NCBI GenBank assembly: GCA_030457025.1
Contig: JAKDSA010000002.1
Span: 39,012 to 103,011 of the forward strand
Length of the DNA: 64,000 nucleotides
Direction: 5' to 3'
DNA from: Brevibacterium sp.
Lineage (GTDB): Bacteria > Actinomycetota > Actinomycetes > Actinomycetales > Brevibacteriaceae
Part shown: positions 49,275 through 57,740 of the stretch, one piece after another
Numbering within the stretch: position 1 is the stretch's first letter
Layout: each line of letters begins with the position of its first letter
The notes under the pieces: model-generated
Seen by the model: only the letters and a program-made list of their open reading frames with translations
The model's database searches: none
Told to the model about the DNA's origin: nothing
Position numbers and translations under genes: made by a program

Positions 49275-50228
49275 GTGCGCACAAAAGTGCTCGCCGTCAT
49301 CGCGGCCGCCACACTGCTGCTGTCCGCCTGCGGGCAGGGCGAGGAAGCGGAGGACGCCACAAGTGCCCCGCCCTCCGTCTCGGCCGAGGACGCGAAGTCG
49401 ACCAGCCTCGACGACGTCACGGTCGAGGGTAAGGTCGGTGAGAAGCCGAAGGTCAGCTTCGACGCGCCCCTGGTCATCGACAAGACCGGCAAATCCGTCA
49501 TCAGCGCGGGCAAGGGCGATAAAGTCGCCGAGGGCGAACAGGTCACCGCGCAGATGACTCTGGTCTCGGGGACAACCGGCAAGGAGATCGAATCGAGCTA
49601 CGATTCGAAGTCACCGGCCGGGTTCCCCATGGACAAGAGTCAGATCTCCGAGGAACTCTACAATGCGCTCCTGGACACGAAGGTCGGTTCGCGCGTGCTC
49701 ATGTCGCTCAACGGCAGCGCACAGCAGGGCCAGCCCGCGCAGACTCTCGTCTACGTCATCGACATCGAGAAGAGCACGAAGCCCCTGACTCGGGCCGAAG
49801 GCAAGAAGGTCGATCAGTCGAAGAACCCTGTGACGGTCACATGGGCCGACAACGGTGAGCCTTCCATCTCGAAGCCCAAGGGCAAGGCCCCGAAGGAACT
49901 CGAATCATATACGACCATCGAGGGTGAGGGCCCGAAGGTCAAAGAGGGCCAGAGCGTGGCCGTGAATTACTCCGGTTGGCTCTGGGACGACAGTTCGAAG
50001 TATTTCGACTCGAGCTGGCAGGATGGTCGAGGGCCCTTCGCCGTCGATCCCGTCGGTCAGGCCCAGGTCATCGAGGGCTGGAACGAAGGTCTTGTCGGGG
50101 CGAAGGTCGGCAGCCAGATCGTCCTTGTCGTCCCACCCGACAAGGGATACGGAGAACAAGGCAGGGACGGCATTCCTGCGAATTCCACCCTCGTCTTCGT
50201 CATCGACGTCCTCTCTGCCCAGGGGTGA
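49275..50228 (+). CDS. lipoprotein FKBP-type peptidyl-prolyl isomerase
   Basis: Signal peptide/lipobox LLLSAC; FKBP motif VKEGQSVAVNYSGWLWD...WNEGLVGAKVGSQIVLVVPPDKGYGEQG. Confidence 0.9.
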   Translation: MRTKVLAVIAAATLLLSACGQGEEAEDATSAPPSVSAEDAKSTSLDDVTVEGKVGEKPKVSFDAPLVIDKTGKSVISAGKGDKVAEGEQVTAQMTLVSGTTGKEIESSYDSKSPAGFPMDKSQISEELYNALLDTKVGSRVLMSLNGSAQQGQPAQTLVYVIDIEKSTKPLTRAEGKKVDQSKNPVTVTWADNGEPSISKPKGKAPKELESYTTIEGEGPKVKEGQSVAVNYSGWLWDDSSKYFDSSWQDGRGPFAVDPVGQAQVIEGWNEGLVGAKVGSQIVLVVPPDKGYGEQGRDGIPANSTLVFVIDVLSAQG

Positions 50229-50289
50229 GGGTCCCTTTGCCCAGGGCTGAGATCACAGACACCACAGAACTACGACATCAGGAGACACC

Positions 50290-50664
50290 ATGAGCAAGCA
50301 GAAACCAGTCGTCGACTTCCCCGGGGCTCAGGCTCCGACCGAGCTCGTCATCGTCGATGACATCATCGGTGACGGCGCCGAGGCGGGTCCCGGCAATACC
50401 GTGAGCGTGAACTATGTCGGCGTCGCCCATTCAACCGGTGAAGAGTTCGACGCTTCCTACAACCGCGGCACCCCTCTCGAGTTCCGCCTCGGCTCCGGCA
50501 TGGTCATCTCCGGCTGGGACCAGGGCATCCAGGGCATGAAGGTCGGCGGCAGGCGTACCCTGCAGATCCCACCGCACCTGGCCTACGGTGACCAGGGTGC
50601 CGGCGGCGTCATCAAGCCGGGCGAGTCCCTGATCTTCGTCTGCGATCTGGAGAACGTGCGCTGA
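50290..50664 (+). CDS. small FKBP-type peptidyl-prolyl isomerase
   Basis: VSVNYVGVAHSTGEEFDASYNRGTPLEFRLGSGMVISGWDQGIQGMKVGGRRTLQIPP. Confidence 0.95.
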   Translation: MSKQKPVVDFPGAQAPTELVIVDDIIGDGAEAGPGNTVSVNYVGVAHSTGEEFDASYNRGTPLEFRLGSGMVISGWDQGIQGMKVGGRRTLQIPPHLAYGDQGAGGVIKPGESLIFVCDLENVR

Positions 50665-50714
50665 GGCGCAGTCACCCTGCGCTGACACGGAGACTGTGAA
50701 TCGGCTGCCGCGAC

Positions 50715-51839
50715 TCAGATCTCGGCAGCCATTCTGCCCGCCGCGGCGGCAGCGAGAAATGCTGCCGCATCGGCGGGCAGTTTTCGTCCCATCGTCGACA
50801 GACCCACCGGCGAGGATTTCAGGCCCGCCCACAGGCTCTCGAGACTGACATCGATCTGATCGTGCATGTGCAGCACCGGCAGCTGCGCGGCGACAACCTC
50901 GGCCACCACATCAGGGTCGGGTTCCATCTCATGACGGTCCGCCTCGGCGAGGGTGGAGAAGTCTGGGACGGGAATCGTCACTCCGGGACGTGCGATCTCG
51001 GTCAGAGACGTCAGAGAATGATGTGAGATGCCGAAATGCCTGCCGCGCGCATCGGCATTGGACATGCGCAGCACCCCGAGGGGAGTCCCACCCAGCAGTG
51101 CGGCCGCATTGAGGTGCTCGCCGGTGACAAGACCCGAATAGCCGTATTTGGTTCCGGTCCCCAGATTTCCCGGACCCTGCGCGACGATGGCGATATCAGC
51201 ACCGAGGACATGTCTGGCTGCGAGCAGACCCGTGTGGATCGTCACAGCCTCGAGATCCGCGCCCCAGGATTGGCCGGTGCTGATGGTTCCGTGCAGCCAG
51301 CCTGCGTCCTTCAGTCCAGCTGCCGCCTGAGAGAAGCTGGCCGGCAGTGCCGCACCGTCGCTGAGGACATAGACGATGCGCAGCTCGGGGTTGACCGTGC
51401 GGATGCCGGCGATGATGGCCGGCAGCGCCGAATGCAGATCCGCCGCGAGCACAGGCATCCCACCCAGAGACTCTTCCCGGGCCAGAGTCTCATGATGCTC
51501 TGACTCCTGATCGTCGACGCCGAGGACCATCGTCTGCAGAGGGGAATAGCGGTCCTTGACCAGATGCCCTGGCCCCTCGGGAGGGTCGGCCGGCAGCGCA
51601 TCGGGCAGAGCCACAACGAGACCGAATCCGCCTGTGCCCAGACGTTTGGCCAGCGCCGAAACGTTGAGCAGGACGCTATCGCCGACCTGTGGGTGTCCGA
51701 CAGCCTCCGTATGGGCGACGGCCGTGATATGTGTGATCGTCGTGCCCGGCAGTGCCTGGTCAATATCGGCCTCGACCTCTGTGTATCCTGGCCGGGTGGA
51801 GCGAATCGTGGTCACGGTTCCTCTGCGCCAATGAATCAT
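50715..51839 (-). CDS. DUF3866 family protein
   Basis: MIHWRRGTVTTI; IAIVAQGPGNLGTGTKYGYSG; FGISHHSLTSLTEIARPGVTIPVP. Confidence 0.88.
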   Translation of the reverse strand: MIHWRRGTVTTIRSTRPGYTEVEADIDQALPGTTITHITAVAHTEAVGHPQVGDSVLLNVSALAKRLGTGGFGLVVALPDALPADPPEGPGHLVKDRYSPLQTMVLGVDDQESEHHETLAREESLGGMPVLAADLHSALPAIIAGIRTVNPELRIVYVLSDGAALPASFSQAAAGLKDAGWLHGTISTGQSWGADLEAVTIHTGLLAARHVLGADIAIVAQGPGNLGTGTKYGYSGLVTGEHLNAAALLGGTPLGVLRMSNADARGRHFGISHHSLTSLTEIARPGVTIPVPDFSTLAEADRHEMEPDPDVVAEVVAAQLPVLHMHDQIDVSLESLWAGLKSSPVGLSTMGRKLPADAAAFLAAAAAGRMAAEI

Positions 51840-51879
51840 GGTCCTAAGACTATCGCCCGCATTAGGTTACGGTGGAATT

Positions 51880-52902
51880 GTGAATACACCCCGCCCCAGC
51901 AGACAGAGGCAGCAGACCGAACGTCTGATGAACCTGCTGATCGCTCTGAGAGCCGCCCGCGGATGGGTCTCGAGGACGACCCTGATGAGCGCCATCGACG
52001 GATACTCGGGCCTCGACGACATCGCCTTCGACCGCAAATTCTCCCGTGACAAGGAACTCCTGCGCCACATGGGGATCACGATCGCCACCCGTGCCGAGCA
52101 CGACGCCTACTCAGATGCGGGGGAGACCGGCTATCGGATCTCCGCGGATGATTATGCAATGGACGATGTCGAGCTCACCCCCTCCGAAGCAGCAGCAGTG
52201 GCAGTGGCCGCGCAGTTCTGGTCCGACACCGAGCTCGGCGAGTCCAGTTCGCAGGCGCTGACGAAGCTGCGTGCTCTGGGCATTGATCTCACCGAAGCGG
52301 GCCCCGGTCATGTTGCAGCGAACGACGGACCCGCCGCCAGGAAGCTCGGCAGCGCGAACTTCGCCACCGCACTCCACCACATCAACGCCCGCGAGGCGAT
52401 CAGCTTCAAATACCACAAACCCGGGCAGAGCCCCCGCAAGGTCAAGCTCGAACCCTATGCGCTGCTCAGCCGCGGAGACCGGGTCTACCTGCTGGGTCAC
52501 GACATCGACCGTGGGGCCGAACGCACCTTTCGGCTCTCCCGAGTCGAGGGCAAGCTGACGAAGCTCGGCGGACGAGACCCCGGTGACTATGACATTCCCA
52601 CCGACTTCGCTCCGCACGTGGCGCTGAACTCGAGCACAGAGATGGCTGTCGTCGCCGAGGCGAAGCTGCGCATCCGTGCCCACCGCGCGGACCCGCTGCG
52701 CCGCCGACAAGTGCGCACAGAAGACGACGCCGTGATCGTCGAATTCACCGATGCGGCATCGTTGGCCGCGGAGATCGTGAGCTTCGGCACCGCTGTCGAG
52801 GTGCTTGCGCCTGCGGAACTGGCGCAGGCCGTCGAGGACCGGCGGCAGACGGTCAGAGCCTCACTCGAACGGCTCGGAGGTCGCAATGCCCTCAGCGCGT
52901 GA
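51880..52902 (+). CDS. pafB: WYL-domain regulator PafB
   Basis: QQTERLMNLLIALRAARGWVSRTTL; YAMDDVELTPSEAAAVAVAAQFW; GTG start. Confidence 0.92.
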   Translation: MNTPRPSRQRQQTERLMNLLIALRAARGWVSRTTLMSAIDGYSGLDDIAFDRKFSRDKELLRHMGITIATRAEHDAYSDAGETGYRISADDYAMDDVELTPSEAAAVAVAAQFWSDTELGESSSQALTKLRALGIDLTEAGPGHVAANDGPAARKLGSANFATALHHINAREAISFKYHKPGQSPRKVKLEPYALLSRGDRVYLLGHDIDRGAERTFRLSRVEGKLTKLGGRDPGDYDIPTDFAPHVALNSSTEMAVVAEAKLRIRAHRADPLRRRQVRTEDDAVIVEFTDAASLAAEIVSFGTAVEVLAPAELAQAVEDRRQTVRASLERLGGRNALSA

Positions 52903-53773
52903 ACGACTCACCCGGCTGCTGAGCCTGGTGCCCTATCTCGACGCCCACCCGGGAGCGGATCTCGAGGCGACCGCGGCCTATTTCACTATCGATTCCGACA
53001 CCCTCATCGATGACCTGCAGCTTCTCTTCGTGACCGGTCGACCCGGGCACATGCCCGATGACCTCATCGACGCCAGCTGGGAAGGGGGGAAGATCTACAT
53101 CTCCAACGCCGAAGAGGTCTCCGTCCCCGTTCGACTCAGCGCGGAGGAGGCCGGGGTCCTCGTCCTGGCCCTCGAACTCATCGACACCCTGCCCGGACTC
53201 GACACCGAGGCTGTGCGAACAGCAGCGCAGAAGCTCCGCCTCGCCGCTGGCGAGAACCTCCACACCCCGGTCGAAGTCAGCCCGATCCCTGCAGACGAGG
53301 AGCTCATGTCGTTCCTCAAAGAGGCGATCGACACGGAAGCGGCGGTCGAGATCGACTACTACGTAGGATCTCGGGACGAACTGACACGACGCATCATCGC
53401 ACCCAGCAAACTGGTCCCCGGCGCGGACTGGTACCTCGATGCTTGGTGCTACGCCGCCCAGGCTCCTCGCCGGTTCGCGCTGAGCAGCATCCGTACGTGG
53501 ACTTCGGCCACACACCCGCCGTTGGCCGTCAGCGATTCGCAGCCGAGTGCGCGCGAGGTGACCTTGACGCTGTCCGCGGCCGGGGCATGGCTGGCGGATG
53601 AACTCGAGTTGAGCGAGCGTGAATACTTCGCCAACGGTGAACCACGTGTGAGGATCAGATTCCTCGTGCACTCCGTGGACTGGTTGAGTCGGTTCCTGCT
53701 GTGTCACGCCGACGTCATCACTGACATCGACGAGCCCGAAGCGGTGGAAGCCGCACTGCTGCGACTGGGCTGA
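52886..53773 (+). CDS. pafC: WYL-domain regulator PafC
   Basis: ARERLTRLLSLVPYLDAHPGADLEATAAYF; VEIDYYVGSRDELTRRIIAPSKLV; ATG 52886. Confidence 0.92.
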   Translation: MPSARERLTRLLSLVPYLDAHPGADLEATAAYFTIDSDTLIDDLQLLFVTGRPGHMPDDLIDASWEGGKIYISNAEEVSVPVRLSAEEAGVLVLALELIDTLPGLDTEAVRTAAQKLRLAAGENLHTPVEVSPIPADEELMSFLKEAIDTEAAVEIDYYVGSRDELTRRIIAPSKLVPGADWYLDAWCYAAQAPRRFALSSIRTWTSATHPPLAVSDSQPSAREVTLTLSAAGAWLADELELSEREYFANGEPRVRIRFLVHSVDWLSRFLLCHADVITDIDEPEAVEAALLRLG

Positions 53774-53872
53774 GGATAGTCTTCTCGGTCTGTCCCTGCC
53801 GGGCGGCGAGGATGAAAGGCACAGTCACACAGCGTAGAATCTCTCAGAGCGGACAATAGTCAAGGAGTTCCC

Positions 53873-54154
53873 ATGAAACCGAGTTTCGTGCAGATCGCGA
53901 TCGTAATCCTCATCATCGTGATCATTTTCGGCGCACCCAAACTGCCGGGGCTGGCCAGAAGTCTGGGCCAGTCGATGAAGATCTTCAAGTCAGAGGTCAA
54001 GGATCTCCGTGACGACGACGAACCCAAGAAGACGGAACCGGGCGAGCTCAATCGCGAAGCCAGCGAGAACGACACTTCGACGACCGCCGAGGCTGCTCGA
54101 AAGTCTGAGCAGTCGGCGAACGACAAGCAGGACCCGCAGTCTCACGAGAAGTGA
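53873..54154 (+). CDS. tatA: Sec-independent translocase TatA
   Basis: VIIFGAPKLPGLARSLGQSMKIFKSEVKDL. Confidence 0.92.
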   Translation: MKPSFVQIAIVILIIVIIFGAPKLPGLARSLGQSMKIFKSEVKDLRDDDEPKKTEPGELNREASENDTSTTAEAARKSEQSANDKQDPQSHEK

Positions 54155-54978
54155 AGGACAGCGGCGAGAAGCGATCGTCCTCATCACGGAGGAAGAACCC
54201 CGAGCGGAAGATGCCCGTCCTCGGGCATCTTGTCGAACTTCGGAATCGCTTCTTCATTGCAGCAATCGCGATCGTCCTCGGGGCCATCGCCGGATGGTTT
54301 CTCTACGACCCGGTCCTGAACATACTGCAGGAGCCGATCCGAAGCATCCGCGCCTCTGGCGATCGCACTGCTGAGATCAACTTCGCCGGGGTCGCATCCC
54401 CGTTCGATCTGAAGATCAAACTCTCGGTCTTCATCGGCATCTTCCTGTCCTGCCCGATCTGGCTCTACGAGGTGTGGGCATTCATCGTTCCGGGGCTGAC
54501 GAGGAAGGAGAAGCTGTACTCGTTCGGTTTCCTCGGCGCTGCGATTCCACTGTTCCTCGCCGGATCGACCATGGCCTTCTTCGCCCTTCCCAACGCGGTG
54601 AAAGCACTGACATCATTCACCCCACAAGGCGGCACGAACATCATCCCGGCCCAGGACTACCTGAGCTTCGTGATGGTCATCATCGTCGTCTTCGGTCTGG
54701 CCTTCGTCCTTCCCGTGCTCATGGTCGGACTCAACATGATGGGAATCCTGTCGGCCGACAGGATTCAGAAGTCCTGGCGGGTGATTGTGATGATCGTGTT
54801 CCTGTTCGCCGCCATCGCCACGCCGACCCCCGACGCATTGTCGATGTTCTTCCTCGTGATCCCGATGATGACGCTGTTCTGCGTGGCCTGGGTGATCTGC
54901 GTGTTCAACGACCGGAGACGCAAGAAGCGACTCATCGCACAGGGCCTGTGGGTCGACCCCGACGAACCGATTGACTGA
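54151..54978 (+). CDS. tatC: Sec-independent translocase TatC
   Basis: MPVLGHLVELRNRFFIAAIAI; SCPIWLYEVWAFIVPGLTRKEK. Confidence 0.95.
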   Translation: MKDSGEKRSSSSRRKNPERKMPVLGHLVELRNRFFIAAIAIVLGAIAGWFLYDPVLNILQEPIRSIRASGDRTAEINFAGVASPFDLKIKLSVFIGIFLSCPIWLYEVWAFIVPGLTRKEKLYSFGFLGAAIPLFLAGSTMAFFALPNAVKALTSFTPQGGTNIIPAQDYLSFVMVIIVVFGLAFVLPVLMVGLNMMGILSADRIQKSWRVIVMIVFLFAAIATPTPDALSMFFLVIPMMTLFCVAWVICVFNDRRRKKRLIAQGLWVDPDEPID

Positions 54979-54985
54979 GAGAAGC

Positions 54986-57709
54986 ATGACTGAATCTGCT
55001 AGCCCGATCGAACCTTCACCCGACGCCGAGCCCCTCAGCCCCTCGGCGGCCTATGCTCAATACCGGGACAGGACTGAGAAGGCACAGACTCCCTTGGGAC
55101 GGTTCGCCGCACGAACCGACTTCGAGCTCGACGACTTCCAGATCGAGGCCTGTACGCAGCTCCAGGAGGGCAAAGACGTCCTGGTCACAGCGCCCACCGG
55201 TGCGGGTAAGACCCTCATCGCGGAGTTCGCCGTCGAACTGGCCAGGGCCGAAGGCAAACGGGTCTTCTACACCACCCCGATCAAGGCTCTGAGCAACCAG
55301 AAGTTCAATGACCTCATGGACGTCCACGGTGTGGACAACGTCGGGCTGCTCACGGGTGACACCTCGATCCGGCGGGACGCACCGATCATCGTCATGACCA
55401 CAGAGGTCCTGCGGAACATGCTGTACAACGACCTGGCGGGACTCTCGGACCTGGGGTTCGTCGTCCTCGACGAGGTCCACTACCTCGCCGACCGCTTCCG
55501 GGGGCCGGTCTGGGAAGAGGTGATCATCCACCTGCCGGACCGTGTGCAGATGGTGTCGCTGTCGGCGACCGTGTCCAATGTCGAAGAATTCGGTGCCTGG
55601 CTGCGCGAGGTGCGCGGACCCACCACGGTCATCTCCACCTCCCACCGCCCCGTGCCGCTGGTCAACCATGTGCTCGTCGGCCACCGGATGTACGATCTGT
55701 TCACCCACCACGACTCCGACCGGATCGATCCAGCGCTCAACCACGCGACCCGCACTCACGGAGGCCCCCGATCGAGGCGCGAACGTGCCACGCGCGCCCG
55801 ATTCCGCAGGCCCAGCCGCACCCAGGTTGTGTCCTCACTGGCAGAGACCGGAATGCTGCCGGCGATCATGTTCATCTTCTCCCGCAACGCCTGCGATGAG
55901 GCGGTGGAACAGTACCTGGCCTCGGGCTTCGACTTGAACTCCCGTGACGAGAAGGTCATCGTCAATGCCGCACTCGAGAAGCTGCGGGATGAACTGGCCA
56001 GCGAGGATCTGGGCATCCTCGGGTTCCACTCGTTCCGAGAGGGCCTCCTGCTGGGCGTCGCCGCCCACCACGCCGGTATGATCCCGCAGTTCAAACAGCT
56101 CGTCGAAGAACTGTTCTCCCAGGGCATCATCAAGGTGATCTTCGCGACGGAGACCCTGGCATTGGGCATCAACATGCCGGCCCGCACCGTCGTCCTTGAG
56201 AAGCTCGTCAAGTTCAACGGTGAAGCCCACGTCTCGATCACGCCGGGGGAGTACACACAGCTGACCGGACGCGCGGGCCGCCGCGGCATCGACCAGATCG
56301 GCCACGCCGTCGTCGTCTGGCACCCCAGCTTCGAGGTCAACGAGATCGCGGGGCTCGCTTCCAATCGCTCCTATGCGCTCAACTCTGCGTTCGGACCCAC
56401 ATACAATATGACGGCGAATCTGCGGTCCCGGATGAGCTCCGCTGAGGCCGCGAAGGTCCTTGAGACCTCGTTCGCACAGTTCCAGGCGGACAAGGCCGTG
56501 GTGGGTTTGGCGAAGAAGGTGCGCAAGAACGAATCGACGATCGATGCCTACGAGAAATCGATGGAGTGCGAGCTCGGAGACTTCGCCGAGTATGCGCGCC
56601 TGCGGCAGGCGATCAGTGATACCCAGAAACAGGAGACACGCACCAAGTCGAAGAACCGCCAGCGTGAGATCGTCGAGTCGCTGAGTGCGCTCAAGATCGG
56701 CGATGTCATCACCCTGCCCGCGAAGCGAGTTGAGGGCACCGCTGTCGTCATCGCGCCCATGAGCTCCCGCGACGGAGGCTCACGGCTGCCGACAGTGCTG
56801 ACCGAGCACGGGAAAGTGTGGCACCTGCGGCCCCACGAGGTGACCGAACCGCTGGCGGCACAGGGCCGGGTGCGTGTGCCCAAGAAGTTCAATCACAGGC
56901 AGGTCGGGGATCGCCGGCAGCTGCAGGGCATCCTCAACGACGCCAAACACGAAGGCAAGGTCGATCCCGGGGCGCAGTGGGAATCCTCACCCGGCGCCCG
57001 CGGCGTGAGCTCGAGCGTGGCGGAGATGACCGCGCAGCTGCGCGCCCACCCCTGCCACGAGTGCCCTGACCGTGAAATGCACGCCAGGTGGGCCAACCGG
57101 GCATCCAAACTGGTCAAGGAAAACGATTCGCTCATTGCTCGAATCGAGGGTCGGACGACGTCGATCGCTCTTGTCTTCGAACGCGTCCAGGACGTGTTGC
57201 GGACGCTCGGATTCGAACCCGAGCAGTCCGATATGCTGCGCCGAATCTATGGAGAACGGGACCTGCTCGTGGCACTGACCGTCCGAGCAGGCCTGTGGGA
57301 CGAACTCGTCGAACCCGAACTCGCGGCGTTCGCCTCGTGCTTCGTCTTCCAGTCTCGGCGGGGGGATACCCTCCACCCGGAACGCGCCCCGAGCCGCGAT
57401 CTCAAGGTCAACGGCGATGAGGCAGTGACGATCTGGCGCAAGCTGTTCCAACTTGAGGAACAGCACGCATTGTCGACCACGCAAGAGCCCGACCGGGGAC
57501 TGTTCAAACCGATGTACCGCTGGACCGAAGGCAAGAACCTCGCCGATTCTCTGCGCGGCACAGACATCGCCGCGGGTGACTTCGTCCGCTGGGCCAAACA
57601 GAGCCTGGACCTGCTCGGTCAGGTCGCCGAGGTGACCGAACCGGAGACTGCCGTACGCATCCGTCGTACGATCGAAGCGATCCGCCGCGGAGTCGTCGCC
57701 GACTCCTGA
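54986..57709 (+). CDS. helY: Ski2-like DEAD/DEAH RNA helicase HelY
   Basis: TAPTGAGKTLIAEFAVELA; VLDEVHYLADRFRGPVWEE; FATETLALGINMPARTVV; LTGRAGRRGID. Confidence 0.93.
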   Translation: MTESASPIEPSPDAEPLSPSAAYAQYRDRTEKAQTPLGRFAARTDFELDDFQIEACTQLQEGKDVLVTAPTGAGKTLIAEFAVELARAEGKRVFYTTPIKALSNQKFNDLMDVHGVDNVGLLTGDTSIRRDAPIIVMTTEVLRNMLYNDLAGLSDLGFVVLDEVHYLADRFRGPVWEEVIIHLPDRVQMVSLSATVSNVEEFGAWLREVRGPTTVISTSHRPVPLVNHVLVGHRMYDLFTHHDSDRIDPALNHATRTHGGPRSRRERATRARFRRPSRTQVVSSLAETGMLPAIMFIFSRNACDEAVEQYLASGFDLNSRDEKVIVNAALEKLRDELASEDLGILGFHSFREGLLLGVAAHHAGMIPQFKQLVEELFSQGIIKVIFATETLALGINMPARTVVLEKLVKFNGEAHVSITPGEYTQLTGRAGRRGIDQIGHAVVVWHPSFEVNEIAGLASNRSYALNSAFGPTYNMTANLRSRMSSAEAAKVLETSFAQFQADKAVVGLAKKVRKNESTIDAYEKSMECELGDFAEYARLRQAISDTQKQETRTKSKNRQREIVESLSALKIGDVITLPAKRVEGTAVVIAPMSSRDGGSRLPTVLTEHGKVWHLRPHEVTEPLAAQGRVRVPKKFNHRQVGDRRQLQGILNDAKHEGKVDPGAQWESSPGARGVSSSVAEMTAQLRAHPCHECPDREMHARWANRASKLVKENDSLIARIEGRTTSIALVFERVQDVLRTLGFEPEQSDMLRRIYGERDLLVALTVRAGLWDELVEPELAAFASCFVFQSRRGDTLHPERAPSRDLKVNGDEAVTIWRKLFQLEEQHALSTTQEPDRGLFKPMYRWTEGKNLADSLRGTDIAAGDFVRWAKQSLDLLGQVAEVTEPETAVRIRRTIEAIRRGVVADS

Positions 57710-57740
57710 GCGGCGGAGCCTCTTCGATCTCAGGTGTTCC

